DNA from: Apiotrichum sp. Y4204
Lineage: Eukaryota; Basidiomycota; Tremellomycetes; Trichosporonales; Trichosporonaceae
Direction: 5' to 3'
Length of the DNA stretch: 64,000 bases
NCBI GenBank assembly: GCA_025531455.1
Contig: JAMYHL010000052.1
Location: forward strand, 62,001 to 126,000
Below, piece by piece: positions 12,600 to 23,864 of this stretch. The notes below the pieces were generated by a model that was not told the DNA's origin, did no database searches, and saw only the letters and a list, made by a program, of their open reading frames with translations. Each line of letters opens with the position of its first letter. Positions within the stretch are counted from its first letter, which is position 1. The position numbers were made by a program, and so were the translations under genes.

Positions 12600-13846
12600 A
12601 GAAGAGAGGAGGGTTTGTTAGTGTGCCTTTTCCTCTGTCGGTCCGCCCATTCAGAGTTTCCGTCTCTGCCCTTGTGCCCGTTGTGATCCTGTATCCTCTG
12701 GCATCCCTCCTCTCTCTCTGGCATCCTTCTCTCCCCTGTGCATCCTCTCACGCTTCGCGCCCCCTCTCTTCATCTGCCTCTTTCCCTCCCCTCCTCTTAC
12801 ACACTTTACCTCAGCCAACACAATGCGGATGCAACAGTCAAACCCCACTCTACCCACAAGAGCACCTGGGCACCTGGCACCTGCCCCGCCGTCCTCTACC
12901 CCTCCACCTTCCCCCATTCCCCCCCCCCCGAACGCACACTCTCTGGCAATCCTCCCTCATGCTGTCCCTTCTCCTCTTTGTTGTATGCACTCCCATCAAG
13001 AGAGACAACGAGAGAGAGAGCTGGAGCTGCAGCAGAGAGTCCTCCTCTCCTCCCTCCTTTCGCCCTTTTGCGCCTCTCCTCCCTGTTGTCACAGCTGGGA
13101 CAACATTGCAGTGCGGCACTGCCGATACTCCTTGTCCAGCCGAAGCCGACTCCCAGGTCTGGACCTTGCCTCTCTTGTTGTCTTGTCTCTTCGGCCTGTT
13201 CGGTGCTCTCCCTCCTCTCTCTCCCCTCCGCCACCGACAATCCCCCATCCCCGGCCGTCGGTCCTCCTCTGCCCCTCTTCCCTACACACACACACACACA
13301 AAACCTAATTATTCGCACGCCCAGCAGCCAAGCAGAGCAGCAGCCAACAGCAACAGCATCTCGGTATCAGCAACCGCAGCATCAGGTCGACATCCCAGCT
13401 TCAGCTTCAGCTCATCCTCCTCCTCGCGGTCCACTATCAACAAGACTCGTGCTCCTCATTTCCTGTGCACCACAATCTGTAACATCACCTGTTTCTCCTT
13501 ATTTTACTCGTCTCCCTCCTTCTCCTCTACTCTCGCCCCGCAGTCTGGATCTTGCAACGCCGGAGAAAAGTCCAGCAGCTTATATAGCTCTTAACGTTTC
13601 ATCCATCTTTGTACATCATCCCCCCCGTATCCCATATCCACTGCCTCACTCTCCACACTCCGCTCCCTGTCGCCCAAAGCCGCTTGCGAGCTTGCTTTTA
13701 CCACCTCCTCTTCTTTATACTCCAGTCTCCGTGGTCGTCTTCATCGGCACTATACCCCACCACCTCCCTGTATCAACCTCTCTTCGAGGCAATCGTCCAG
13801 TGCCCCAACATTGCCGCCTCTTCTACCCCCACAGACGACGCCGGGT
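12600..13846 (+). promoter_or_regulatory. pyrimidine-rich promoter/5' leader of the GATA factor gene
   Basis: About 1.2 kb upstream of the GATA-factor ATG is strongly C+T rich on the coding strand, with runs such as CTCCTCCC and TCTCTCTC and an (AC)8 tract at 13284-13300. Reading frames stay open here (370 codons at 12738-13850) only because pyrimidine-rich DNA lacks stop codons. Long CT-rich leaders upstream of the start are common in highly regulated fungal genes. Whether all of it is transcribed cannot be seen; upstream ATGs exist in it. Confidence 0.5.
13284..13300. repeat. (AC)n microsatellite
   Basis: An uninterrupted ACACAC tract of 17 nt lies inside the pyrimidine-rich leader of the GATA-factor gene. 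Confidence 0.9.
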
Positions 13847-15160
13847 ATGACTCAACCCTTCATTCACCACCCCCTTCCGTCGATTGCAAGCACTCTCCCG
13901 CCCTCGCGCCAGCCGCTCGATCCCTACTTTCCGTCGGCGTCGCTGCCCGCTGGATCCTATACACCGCCGTTATATCAGCCGCGCGCTGCTCTACCCGTCA
14001 GTGCTGTTGGCCCGGCCCCGTACACCCCCACCCCCTCCTACCCTCCGCCACTGCAGTCGACCCGTGGACAGCCGACACACATTGACGACTCGCCTCCCAT
14101 TTGGAACCGCGTTCCATCCAGCAACTCTCCCAACTCGGTTTCCACCAGCTCTCGCTCGCCGCTGCGCACCCCACGCGATCTGCCTCTCTACCCTTACGAC
14201 CTTTCCCAACCCGCCGAGCCGTGGCAGCCCAAGCCTCGCGTCTGGAACGAGCAGCCTCTCTTTGAAGACTTTGGCCATACCCGCGACTCGGTCTCTCCCA
14301 AGATGCAGCCCTACCACTCGCACATGCCAATGCCCATGGTTGGTTCGTCCATGGGCCCTCATGACTACTCCTCCGCTCCTCCTCCACCGCCTACGTTTGG
14401 TGGTGGCCTTGGTGCAGCTTTCCCAGACCTCCTTCCCCCTCCCCAGCCGACGGGTTACGAGAGCATACCCCACCCGTCCATGGCTATGGGAGAACCAGAC
14501 CCGTATCGCATTGCGCCCGACCGTCCTCACGTTGGCCCGGCAGAGTACGCTCAGGTAAGTTTGCCTTGGCCACAGTCTGGCGCGGACACACCCATACCCC
14601 CCTCCCCATGCCCATTCTCACACGCGTCGTGATCTGCATACTGATCGTCAGGCTCTCGAGGTGTACAAGCACATCCAGCTCGCCCTCCCGCACATCCGTC
14701 CTATGGATATGACTGCGCCACAGGCAACGGGTCAGTCGTACCGCACCATTATCGACTCGTCCGCCAATGCCCTCGGCATGCTTTCCGGTCGCATTCCCGC
14801 GAAGCCGTCGCCCCCGATGATGTCCCATCCCCGACCCGCTGGCCTTGGTGGACCCGAGGCGAAGCGCCTTCGCATGAGCCACATGGGCGACAAGGAGAAG
14901 CCGGCAACGTATTGCAGGGGATGCGGCGCGACCGAAACCCCAGAGTGGCGCCGAGGCCCACTTGGTCCCCGGACTTTGTGCAATGCCTGCGTGAGTTTAG
15001 CTGCGGAGCGCCAAAAGAGCCAAAGAACGAAACAATGTGCATAGGCTAACAGTCACAGGGTTTAGTGCACATGAAGATGATGCGCAAGAAGAAGAAGGCC
15101 GAGGAAAAGGCTGCTGCTGCTGCCGCCGCTGTCGCTGCCGCCGCCGCAAAGGGAATATAG
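13847..15160 (+). CDS. GATA-type zinc-finger transcription factor
   Basis: Exons 13847-14554, 14652-14990 and 15059-15160 give 382 aa. The first ~300 residues are Pro/Ser/Tyr-rich and presumably disordered. A single GATA finger lies at 324-349 with spacing C-x2-C-x18-C-x2-C (C324, C327, C346, C349) and core TPEWRRGPLGPRTLCNAC, continued by GLVHMKMMRKKKK. The x18 spacing is that of the plant/White-collar-2 type, not the x17 AreA type. No PAS domain is visible, so it is not a canonical WC-2. The basic region runs into a poly-Ala tail. An intron falls exactly after the last zinc-binding cysteine. The ATG at 13847 is the first good in-frame start; an upstream start after another intron cannot be excluded. 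Cryptococcus Gat201-like factors are possible relatives, from memory only. Confidence 0.85.
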
Positions 15161-15187
15161 AGACACCATGCGGCCACCTTATCCCCA

Positions 15188-15214
15188 CGACCCCTCGACC
15201 CCTCGACCCCTCGA
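15188..15214. repeat. 8-nt tandem repeat (CGACCCCT)3
   Basis: Three copies of CGACCCCT plus a partial fourth lie about 30 bp after the stop codon of the GATA-factor gene, in its probable 3' UTR. Confidence 0.8.
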
Positions 15215-18200
15215 GTACCACTGTCATGATCATCCCCCCAATCACACCACACACTCTGCACCCACACGGATATTGCAGCAGCCGTGTCCTCTGCGAACAT
15301 TCAGGACTGTTGTTAGGACGTTCATTCAATGTTGTATTACCCCACTCTAGGTCCAAGCGACCAACATGCATTGACGATGTGAGCCAATTTGTGGAGGAAC
15401 AGCCAAAGGCGGAGATTTTCTTGCTTTCTCCTTGCATTTGGGTTAATTCTCCATTTACTAGTCTGAAAGTCGTGAGTTTCTTGCCTTGTTGGCTTTGGTG
15501 GCTTTGGTGGTCACCATTCCGCGTTTCGTGCAGGATAATTATTATCCTCGTTCCTCGACTGCTTTGTATTTGAATTTGAATTTGTATTCGAACGCAACGA
15601 CTAGCGCAGTGGGCGACAGCCGCAAGAGCGGCCAGCGACCTGACAGAGAAGATGTTCTTGGACATTTGAGACATGGCGCACACGCCCCAGGTGGCGGTCG
15701 GAATATCGGAATGTGACTAGCGAGTCGTGCTCCTGATAATCCTGGGAGGCGGCGGAATGTGGCGCTCGACCCGGGAAAACTGCACAAGCGAGGCAGACAA
15801 GAAATAATACCGACCCACTATAATGTGTTGGACGCTGGGCACAGGCCAGGACTTGAATAGCTGGCGTAGTTCGCTGCAGAAACAAGATACAATAGAGCAC
15901 TTAGCCGGTGGCACGGCAATCAATTAATTATGCACCCTACTCCCTACCCTCCTGCGAGTGGGGCCGTCGAAGTCGAATGCCAAGGGATCGACGAGATGGT
16001 GGCGTCGTTCCGATGTTCCGGCCCCGATGCGAGATCCTGCTGGCTCTGACAGCCGCGGCGATTCCGGGAATGTTCCAGCGCCGCTCCAGAATGAGGTGAC
16101 TGTACTGTACGCTGCACTCGTTCTCTGCATCGCGGCATGTGGCGGCGAGCGCAGTATGCAGGTCCGCAGCGAACGATGGAATGCTCGCTGCGAGGGCTGT
16201 CGCCGGGGCATGCGATCGTATCGGCCGATATCTCTTTCGGCGTCTGAGCGATCGTGGCCGCAGCGCTCCTCTATCCACTTACCCCGCAGGACTCGCCGGT
16301 CTACACAGTTCTTGTGTCAGGCCTGTCCGGAGTCCGAGGAGCCAAGGACCGGGGATCTATCCGCGGCGATAGACTATGCCATCCTGCGATGCTCGCTTCA
16401 AACCGCGCCATTCGGCGTCTCGTGGACCATCCGCCGTGATTTGGGACAGTGTGGCGCATGGCCGCTCACACATCATTCGCTCTTTGCCTGCGTTGTTTCT
16501 GGGTCTTTCTGTTTCCCGTTTTGTCCTTTGCGCAGCGCCGCTCGCGACGCGAACCGTGCGCCCGCCTGTGAGCGTCCAAATTCCTTATTTCCTCGTTGGC
16601 TGAAGTCATCCACCTGAATGAGACACTGAACTCGCCACTGGCCCCTCGCCACTCGGGTGCCACATTCCCGAGAGGCGAGACCGGCGCGCGCGCGTCTTAC
16701 TGGACGGGAGAGCTCGCGACACCCGACGCCGACTCCCGCACCCGACTCCCTATACCCCACACTTAACACCTGACTCTCACTTGCTCGCACGACACTTCGC
16801 CACCTCGCCACCTCGCAAGCTTGCGGATCTCGCCACAGCCTATCCTAAAAATTGTGCGTGTCCCCTCCATCCTCGCCATTGCCGACACCGAATGCGGGCG
16901 CGTCAAGTCCATTCTGATGTACTGTCGTATCCGCACTCGTAATCTGCCACTCTTCATGTTCATTAGTGCGTTCGCCCCACTGCTCACATCATACGTGACG
17001 CGTTCACCCCTGCACCCAGCGCACTGGAAGCACTGGAATCCCCTGGCTCAGGCTTCAGGCTCTGAGCCTGTCCCCTGGCAGTTTATGTGCATGATTGGCA
17101 TCCGGATTTCGGGTGAGCCTAATCATCCCACTGGCTCCTGGGAGTGTGCCTTCCGGTCACGGCCGCCCGCAAGCTGATCCTGGAGTTGACTATTACAAGC
17201 ACACCAGGATCACGAAACACGTACGTGTGCATTCGACACACGACACGCGTGCACAGCTCGTGTTGACGACAGGGGCGCAGGGCAGGTGCTGTGGAGGTGA
17301 GCGGACGGTGTGGCAGGCATGCAGGTGTCAGCTTGAACGGTAGGGAGGCAAGGCACACACCCGGTCACCCGGGCCTGAAGGGATGGATACCGCCCCAGAA
17401 CCCTGGGCCGCCCTGGGTCTGCATGCGATTTATGAGGAACCAGAGTGTAATCCCACATGCCAGCGGAGTGTGGCCGCCCAGGTCCAGCTTTAGCCGGGCC
17501 GGAGCGGCGCGCACGACCATGCCGGCATTGAGCGTTTTAGGCCTGTCGCCGATGACGCCCTGGACAGTGGTGGACCACATTTTGCATGTCATACCCAATG
17601 CTGTAATAGCTATAATCTGGCCCTGGGCCGTCTCGCGATGATGTCGGCCCTTGCGATCGGACAAGACGAAACACCAATAAACGTAAACCCAACATGCAGT
17701 AAGTTACAAGGGTAGGCGATTTAGAGTTGTTGCAGGACACGATGTGTGGCATACGTACATTCTCCGTCGTGTCGGTGATCGCTCCGGTGTCTGAGAGGCG
17801 GGAATATGAGAGGAGGGAGGTACTCCAATACGCGTCACCGTACAGCTGTACTGTGCGCACAGCACAGCGGGAACTGCGCCACACTTACAGCATTCCTCCA
17901 TCCGGTGCGCCCGGGCGTGTGGGTACCGTCCTGTGCATGGGCGTCAGCAGCTCAGCAGCTACACGCGCACCGGTGTGCCGGACGACGCGTCACGGGCCAG
18001 GCCCGCTCCACTATGCATTATGTAGTGCACTGGTGAGTGTTTCAGAGTTTCGCAGAAGGGAAGGTTTGGCAATGTTTTGCTTTGGCAAAGCCATGCCCTC
18101 CGAAGCCGGACTCCCGCTCACGAGCTGCACAACCCCGAAGGATCGACGGACGCGAAGGGGCGACGCACGGGCATCGGGCGCCCGGCGCTCTGGGGCTCGG

Positions 18201-21200
18201 ATAGCGGCAACAGCACAGATAACGGCCACACAAGCTGCATGTGGGTGGGGAACAAGCAGTGATGCCTATGCTTTTAGCTCGGCACCCCACCCCTCGCGGC
18301 GCGTGTTTTCTCTGCGAGTAGGGCGAAGTACACTCCCAGTACCGGAGGAAAACGCCTTGTGTGGAGCGCTGCAGCCATACTGGAGCACTTCACAGCATCG
18401 CTGTATCAACAACTCCTGGGACTGCGCATTCATGTGCTGCTGCCAGTTCAGTGTGCGCCGCTTACGTTGCGTGGTACGTAGCTTTGTCCCCGAGGATACC
18501 AGTCCGCAGCAAGGTTTGGCGGACCAAGTACCAGGCCAGGTCAAGGTCCGGCATGTCGGGCATTTCGGCAGCTTCGGCATTCCGGCCGGGTCGCGAGCTC
18601 ACGGGGTCGAGGATGGTCACGTATCGCATTCGCCGAAATGGAGCTGTACGTGGCCCGGCAACGATGTTCGCAAACCCGAAACTTGGCAACATAGTGTCAC
18701 ATGCGAGCAGTGTACCGCCGTCGCGAACTATCGCGCAGCTTGGCAGACGTCCGATCTTGGATCCAGAAGTGACAGTGACCGGGATGGGGTTGTGGAGCTG
18801 GGATGTGACCCTCGGGAAGCTGCAGTGCCACTTGCAGGCGGGTGTGGCAGTCACGCGCTGAAACTTCGCACGGTTACGGTCATGTCGTCTGCCTCCTGGC
18901 GCGTGCACCACATTTCTCCTCCCTGAGTCGCACTGCAATTGCGCGGCGTGCGCGCACGTACTACCCACCGTGCACCCTCGTAACTCCATACCTGGCCATA
19001 GACCGAGACCGCTTCAGCACCGCCCCACACATCTGAAACGGCACGGGTGGGAGTGGGTTATGGTTCGTGGATCCAACTGCCCGTGGCGGGCCCGCCGGTG
19101 GAACGCAGATCCTCGTCCTGAGGTCGTTTCGGTGTGAGGTGCTTGGAGTCGGGAGGACAAGACGATACTCTTCCCCCGCCCCAATTAATTATCAGTGGGA
19201 CAATGGTCACAAGGTTTGATGTAGGGATGTGATAGGGATCACAAGTCGGCCCGGCCGAAGAGGATCACAGAAAGACGCCACATTGTGTGATGTGGACCCA
19301 ATACCCTGTGTCGATCCCAACCATCCCAGCGATCTCGGGGATCACTTGGCGGCTTCCGCTCCCCGCTCCCTTTTCTCGTAAGCCTCACCCACACCAATCC
19401 CAAGCTCAAATCTAATCTGCAAATACGGAATCGCATCATTGATCCCTACAGTACACCGCTAGTGTTGGCGGGCGGTGTAAGTGTGGATGTGGGTGTCACC
19501 GGGGTACACATTTGTGGCAGCGAAAGAAACACCACATTGGTAGTGTAGGTGTTGTCACCGTTCCTTGCGAGAAATCTCGGCCTGGGTCCTACCTGCACTT
19601 GTGCGTCGCACACCGCACCCACGCAGCCGAGTCCAGGGCCAGGGACGGCGTTGGAGCTTCGCGAACCGCGAACCCTTCGGGTGTAGACTTCTCGTAGCTC
19701 AGCGAGAGGCGTGCCTCGTGCCTATCTGTATGTCATCGTGCATTGTCCACTTGCTCACGGGGGCAACTTTGTGGCGGTGCCTCGTGGGCTTTGGGGTGGC
19801 ATGTACAATATGTGTGTCCTGCATGTTCAAGTCGTGATGAGGCCAGAGATGTCTGCTTGACGGCAGGCCAGGCTCGACGCGTGATCTCGCGAAGGTCTAC
19901 AAATTCATTTGCGTTGACGCTGAGGAGCTCGTGCGCTGACCACCCGGTGTCTGCTCTTTCGGCCGGTGTGTACACTTTTCGGCAGCTGATCCCTCGAGTG
20001 GGGCGAGATGACCTTCTGCACTTGCTCATTTCTGCCCCTACTGTAAGTCCCTCTCCCTTGACGGGCAGTTTAAAAATGTGCCTCGCACCCCTCGCAGTCG
20101 AGGGAGAGCAAGACGGTTCATCACGAAGGTAGCGTTTGCCGTCTGATACACCGGAAACGAGATCCGTTCCCCCTGGGCCAGATAGGGTGCCCGTTGTTCC
20201 TGGTGGGGCCTGCACCACGCAGCCGGATAAGGGCACCTGTACAGTCTCAGGAGCTTGGAAGGGGAGGTGATGCGGTGCATGTCTGGATTTGGGGGGAAAA
20301 GAGGACACAGAAGGGCACCACAGCTACAAGGAAGAAGGAGAAGAAAATGAAAGCTGCCCCGCTTCCTGCCACTATGCCTTCGTGAGGGCATTTGCCCCGA
20401 TTGGGCAGGCTCTCCAGACCGGCCCCCATTGTGGCAGTTGTGACCCCAGATCTCAGTGGTACGAGTCGATCTCTGGTCGAGGTAGGCCGGCGTGGTCTCG
20501 CGACAGGCCAGGATTTAATACGCTGTGTGTGGCAGTGCCCCCACCTCGGTGTGCGCCGTGCGGCGGCGGCGGCGTTGCAAGCCCGTCTGCCACACTCGCC
20601 TGCTCCGAGTCCTGCTCCTCCTGTCGCTGTGCCCCAAGTTTGAAGCTTTATCAAAAGCGTAACAGACTTGGGGCACAGTAGACCATCTCCTTAAGCCGTC
20701 AGGCGCACAGTGGTGTCGAGTCCTGTCTTGTGACTTGCACGGGCACCGCCGCCGTCCGTCCGAAAGAACAGCTCATCCCGGGTGAGGGCTAGTTGACCGC
20801 GTGCACACTCCCCTTCTCGATCTGGGCTACCCCGGGCGGCTGGAGCGACTGGAGGGATCGTAGTCGTCCACCTGGTATTTTTATTCGCTTGTCGAGGGAA
20901 TTTGGATTCTGCACGCTAGACAGGAGGGTTTACTGTACGGTATTGACTGAAATCCCGAAAAGCGAGAAGGCGGCATTGGATGACCGATTCGCACGCCGGT
21001 GACGAGTGAGCTGCGACAGCTGATCTGCAAAGCAGTGAACAGGCAAATGTTCGCGGTGTTGAGGGGAGTGCATGGTGTGTGCATGCATTTGAGTCAGTAC
21101 TGAAGAGGTGAGGTGTGAGAACGGACAGTACAGTACGGTAGGAAAATTGGTTGCGACTGAGATCCAGCGCGGATCACGAGCCGCAGTCTTTCGTCGACGG

Positions 21201-23843
21201 ACAAACCCAATCGCTGATCTCGAGGCAATCTTGCATCCTTTCACAAATAACAAAATACTAACTTGGAGAGCACGTTCCGGAAATTACATCACGCTGAACT
21301 GCTGATCTGGCGGGACGCACAGCTGTGCGCGGGTCTGGGGCGGGTTCGGGTACGCACATCCAAGATCTGAGATCTGTGCTGGACACAGAGAGAGTTAGAT
21401 CTACTGACGGGCTGGCGGGGGATGTCTCATCCTGCCAAGCTTATGTCTTTCGGTGTGCAGAATTATAGCCAGTACAGTAGATCGTGTGGGACACGCTACT
21501 CTGTGCCATCGCTCGTCCTCGTTCCAGTGAAGGGAATTTGACATTTTTAACCCCCTTGACAGCTCAGCGTCGGTATCCTCACGGAACGACCAAAGGAAGT
21601 GCTCAGAGCTCAAAGCCAGCCGTTCTATTCTACAAGTACATTAATTGCCGGACATCACCGGAGGCGCGTCTCAGTTAAATATCGATCAGAGGACGCACGT
21701 ACGACACTCGGTGCGCCACCCGGCCCACTGATTGTTGAGCGAAAGATGAGATCCAGGCTAGGAGATGACCGAAGACTAGAGTAGCGTCTTCTGTCGGGCG
21801 GCGGCACTCGGCAAACCGGGCGCGTCGGCGCCCCCCTGAATTGTCGCTGTGTGTATAAAGAGAGAGAGGGCAATTATCAATCCGGCTGGTCTGAGGACAT
21901 CTGGCCCCCGACCACCATTTGGACACCAATTTTCAACTACACAGCTTTGGCAAATGCTTGGAACGAGAGACGATTCTTTATCTGATTCCAGCATCCCAGA
22001 CGCTCCCGAAAACTTTCAAGCGCGTTACAGTGAAGAGGGAGCAAGGCGACTCTTGACAGCCAGAGACTCTTGGGTCCGATGCTGGTAAGTCTCCGCCGAT
22101 GAGCAACACCGGCCTGGGGGTGCAATTGTCTTTTGAACGGAGTACCGAGGGGCTACGACGAGGCAAAAGTAACAGACGGAGGGCTCATCTCACACTGTAT
22201 GGGCTGGGCGTTCCCCTTTACGTCCAAGACACTTTGCACTCCAAGCATAGCTAAACGAACCTTCTCAGTCGGAACCGTGGACGTTTTTTGGCGGATCGCC
22301 AATCCTGGACTCCTGGACTCGTGGCTCACCCATCAGTGGCCACAAGGCGGTACATTGTCATCCCACGCCCTAACACAGCGCGAGAGCTGCATAAAGCCTT
22401 TGCATTCCCCCTGTACTACTCTCACGTAGTAACCAGTGATGAGTGTAAGATTGATGGCGCCACTCCTGAAGCCAACACTGAAACGGACACGAACGGACAA
22501 CAACTAACTCAATAAGGACTGAGCAAAAGACCCTTGCAAAAAATTCAAATCACTACTTAGCACGCTCGCCCATGTTGTGTTAACTCCAATGAATAGTGAC
22601 CAGAATTGTACTTGTGCGAGAGTTTCTGAATACATTCGTCCAAAGATTTTAGGCCCTCCATCCCCAGCTCATCCAGCAAGCCGAACAACCCCAGCCGATC
22701 CGCACTCCAGCATCAACCGGTGTGTTAGCGGTGCGGCTACGGGTGACGAGTAGGTTCCTCCCACCTGTAGTCGTCGGCCCCTCAGATTCCTGAGGTCCAG
22801 CGTTCGATTCCTTGGAATCAAGCAGCTGGAAACTGGGCGTTCCGCGCAGCACTGCGACCGGGAGCCGGAAGTTCGCTGGAGGTATGCCAACCATCGCCCG
22901 CGGGTGGATAATACAGCCTCTGAAACGCGGTTCGGGTCCCCGAGCAGCCGATGTGATATTTTTGATGTTTTTGGCGCTTTTTGCCCGATTGGCCTTCTAC
23001 TGTAGGGTGGTCTGGGTTGGGCGCGACGCAGCCTTTTAGGTAAGGCGTATGTACAGTCTGCCTTGTCGATTCGACGGTCCGACTATCAAGCACTGTTGTG
23101 TGTACATCTGTCACCAACATTGCCATTCCGCGTCGATCACTGATCAGGGTCGATCGACGGTGACCCCGTATGCTCTGGGCATCGGGGCGCAGGGCAAGTC
23201 TGTGTTCGTGATCATGTAGTCTGTGCCCCAGGCCCCGATCGCGCCGCTCCAGTGATCGTCGACCACGGAGATTGGCTGATGCGCCGAGAGCCCCGAAAGC
23301 CTAGGTCTCTCGCCAGGACCGTGGTGTGGAACGATGCGCGGTGCATCGGGCCATCCAAGCGATTGCTTTGGTCTTCATTGCCCGCTCTGAGCTGCGTCGA
23401 GCTCCAACAAGCTTTATCGGCCGGCCCTCATCCTGCAATTTGAATCCCAAGCTGTCCCTCAAAAGCGTCTCCTTCCAACACAGGGATGTATCACGTCAAT
23501 ATCCACTTATCCCACAGCAAGCGGCTCCCATCATGGCTGACACGCGACGACGGCCTCTTCCGTCGATCCTGTCCGTATACATCTCTGCATCTCTGGAAAG
23601 AGGATGTATCGCATACCGTACCCGTCCATCTCTGAAACGACCACCAACACACCGCATTAATTGCACAGTCACTGTGGAAACCGTGGTATGACGTCAATCC
23701 TCGTGGCCTCCAGATCGATCGCCTGCACGCTGTGCGAGTGCTGATCTCTAATTCTCTAAGCCGCGAGATCGTCGATTGCACAGGGCACGCAGAGAGCACG
23801 GAATGGATCGGGCGATCAGGCAGATGTGCAGGGACATTGTGCA

Positions 23844-23864
23844 GATCGCAGATCGCAGATCGCA
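23844..23864. repeat. 7-nt tandem repeat (GATCGCA)3
   Basis: Three perfect head-to-tail copies of GATCGCA in the gene-free region. Confidence 0.8.

Larger units (their letters stand above)
8030..12600. other. 4.6 kb intergenic region, no gene recognised
   Basis: This region lies between the divergent SNX4 and GATA-factor genes. ORFs here are short or have random composition (176 codons at 11782-12312 is typical). Three small repeats are present at 8577, 11585 and 12149. It probably contains the SNX4 promoter and the distal promoter of the GATA gene. No RNA gene was recognised. Confidence 0.5.

Noticed and set aside
12738..13850. 370-codon plus-strand ORF
   Set aside because: An artefact of the CT-rich leader (Pro/Ser/Leu/His only). 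It ends over the GATA-factor ATG in another frame.
17727..18926. 399-codon plus-strand ORF in the gene desert
   Set aside because: Composition is Cys/Trp/His/Arg-rich without any domain-like pattern. Other ORFs overlap it on both strands, and it has no recognisable splice partners. Chance is expected in GC-rich DNA over 11 kb.
22720..22830. possible tRNA: B-box-like GTTCGATTCC and a hairpin CCTCAG-ATTC-CTGAGG
   Set aside because: The T stem has a mismatch, no matching 5' acceptor strand lies upstream, and no credible A box or D arm can be placed. At most a tRNA-like remnant.
22900..22960. second tRNA-like patch, GGTTCGGGTCCCCGAG followed by T-runs
   Set aside because: The T stem does not pair, and no acceptor or anticodon arm can be built.
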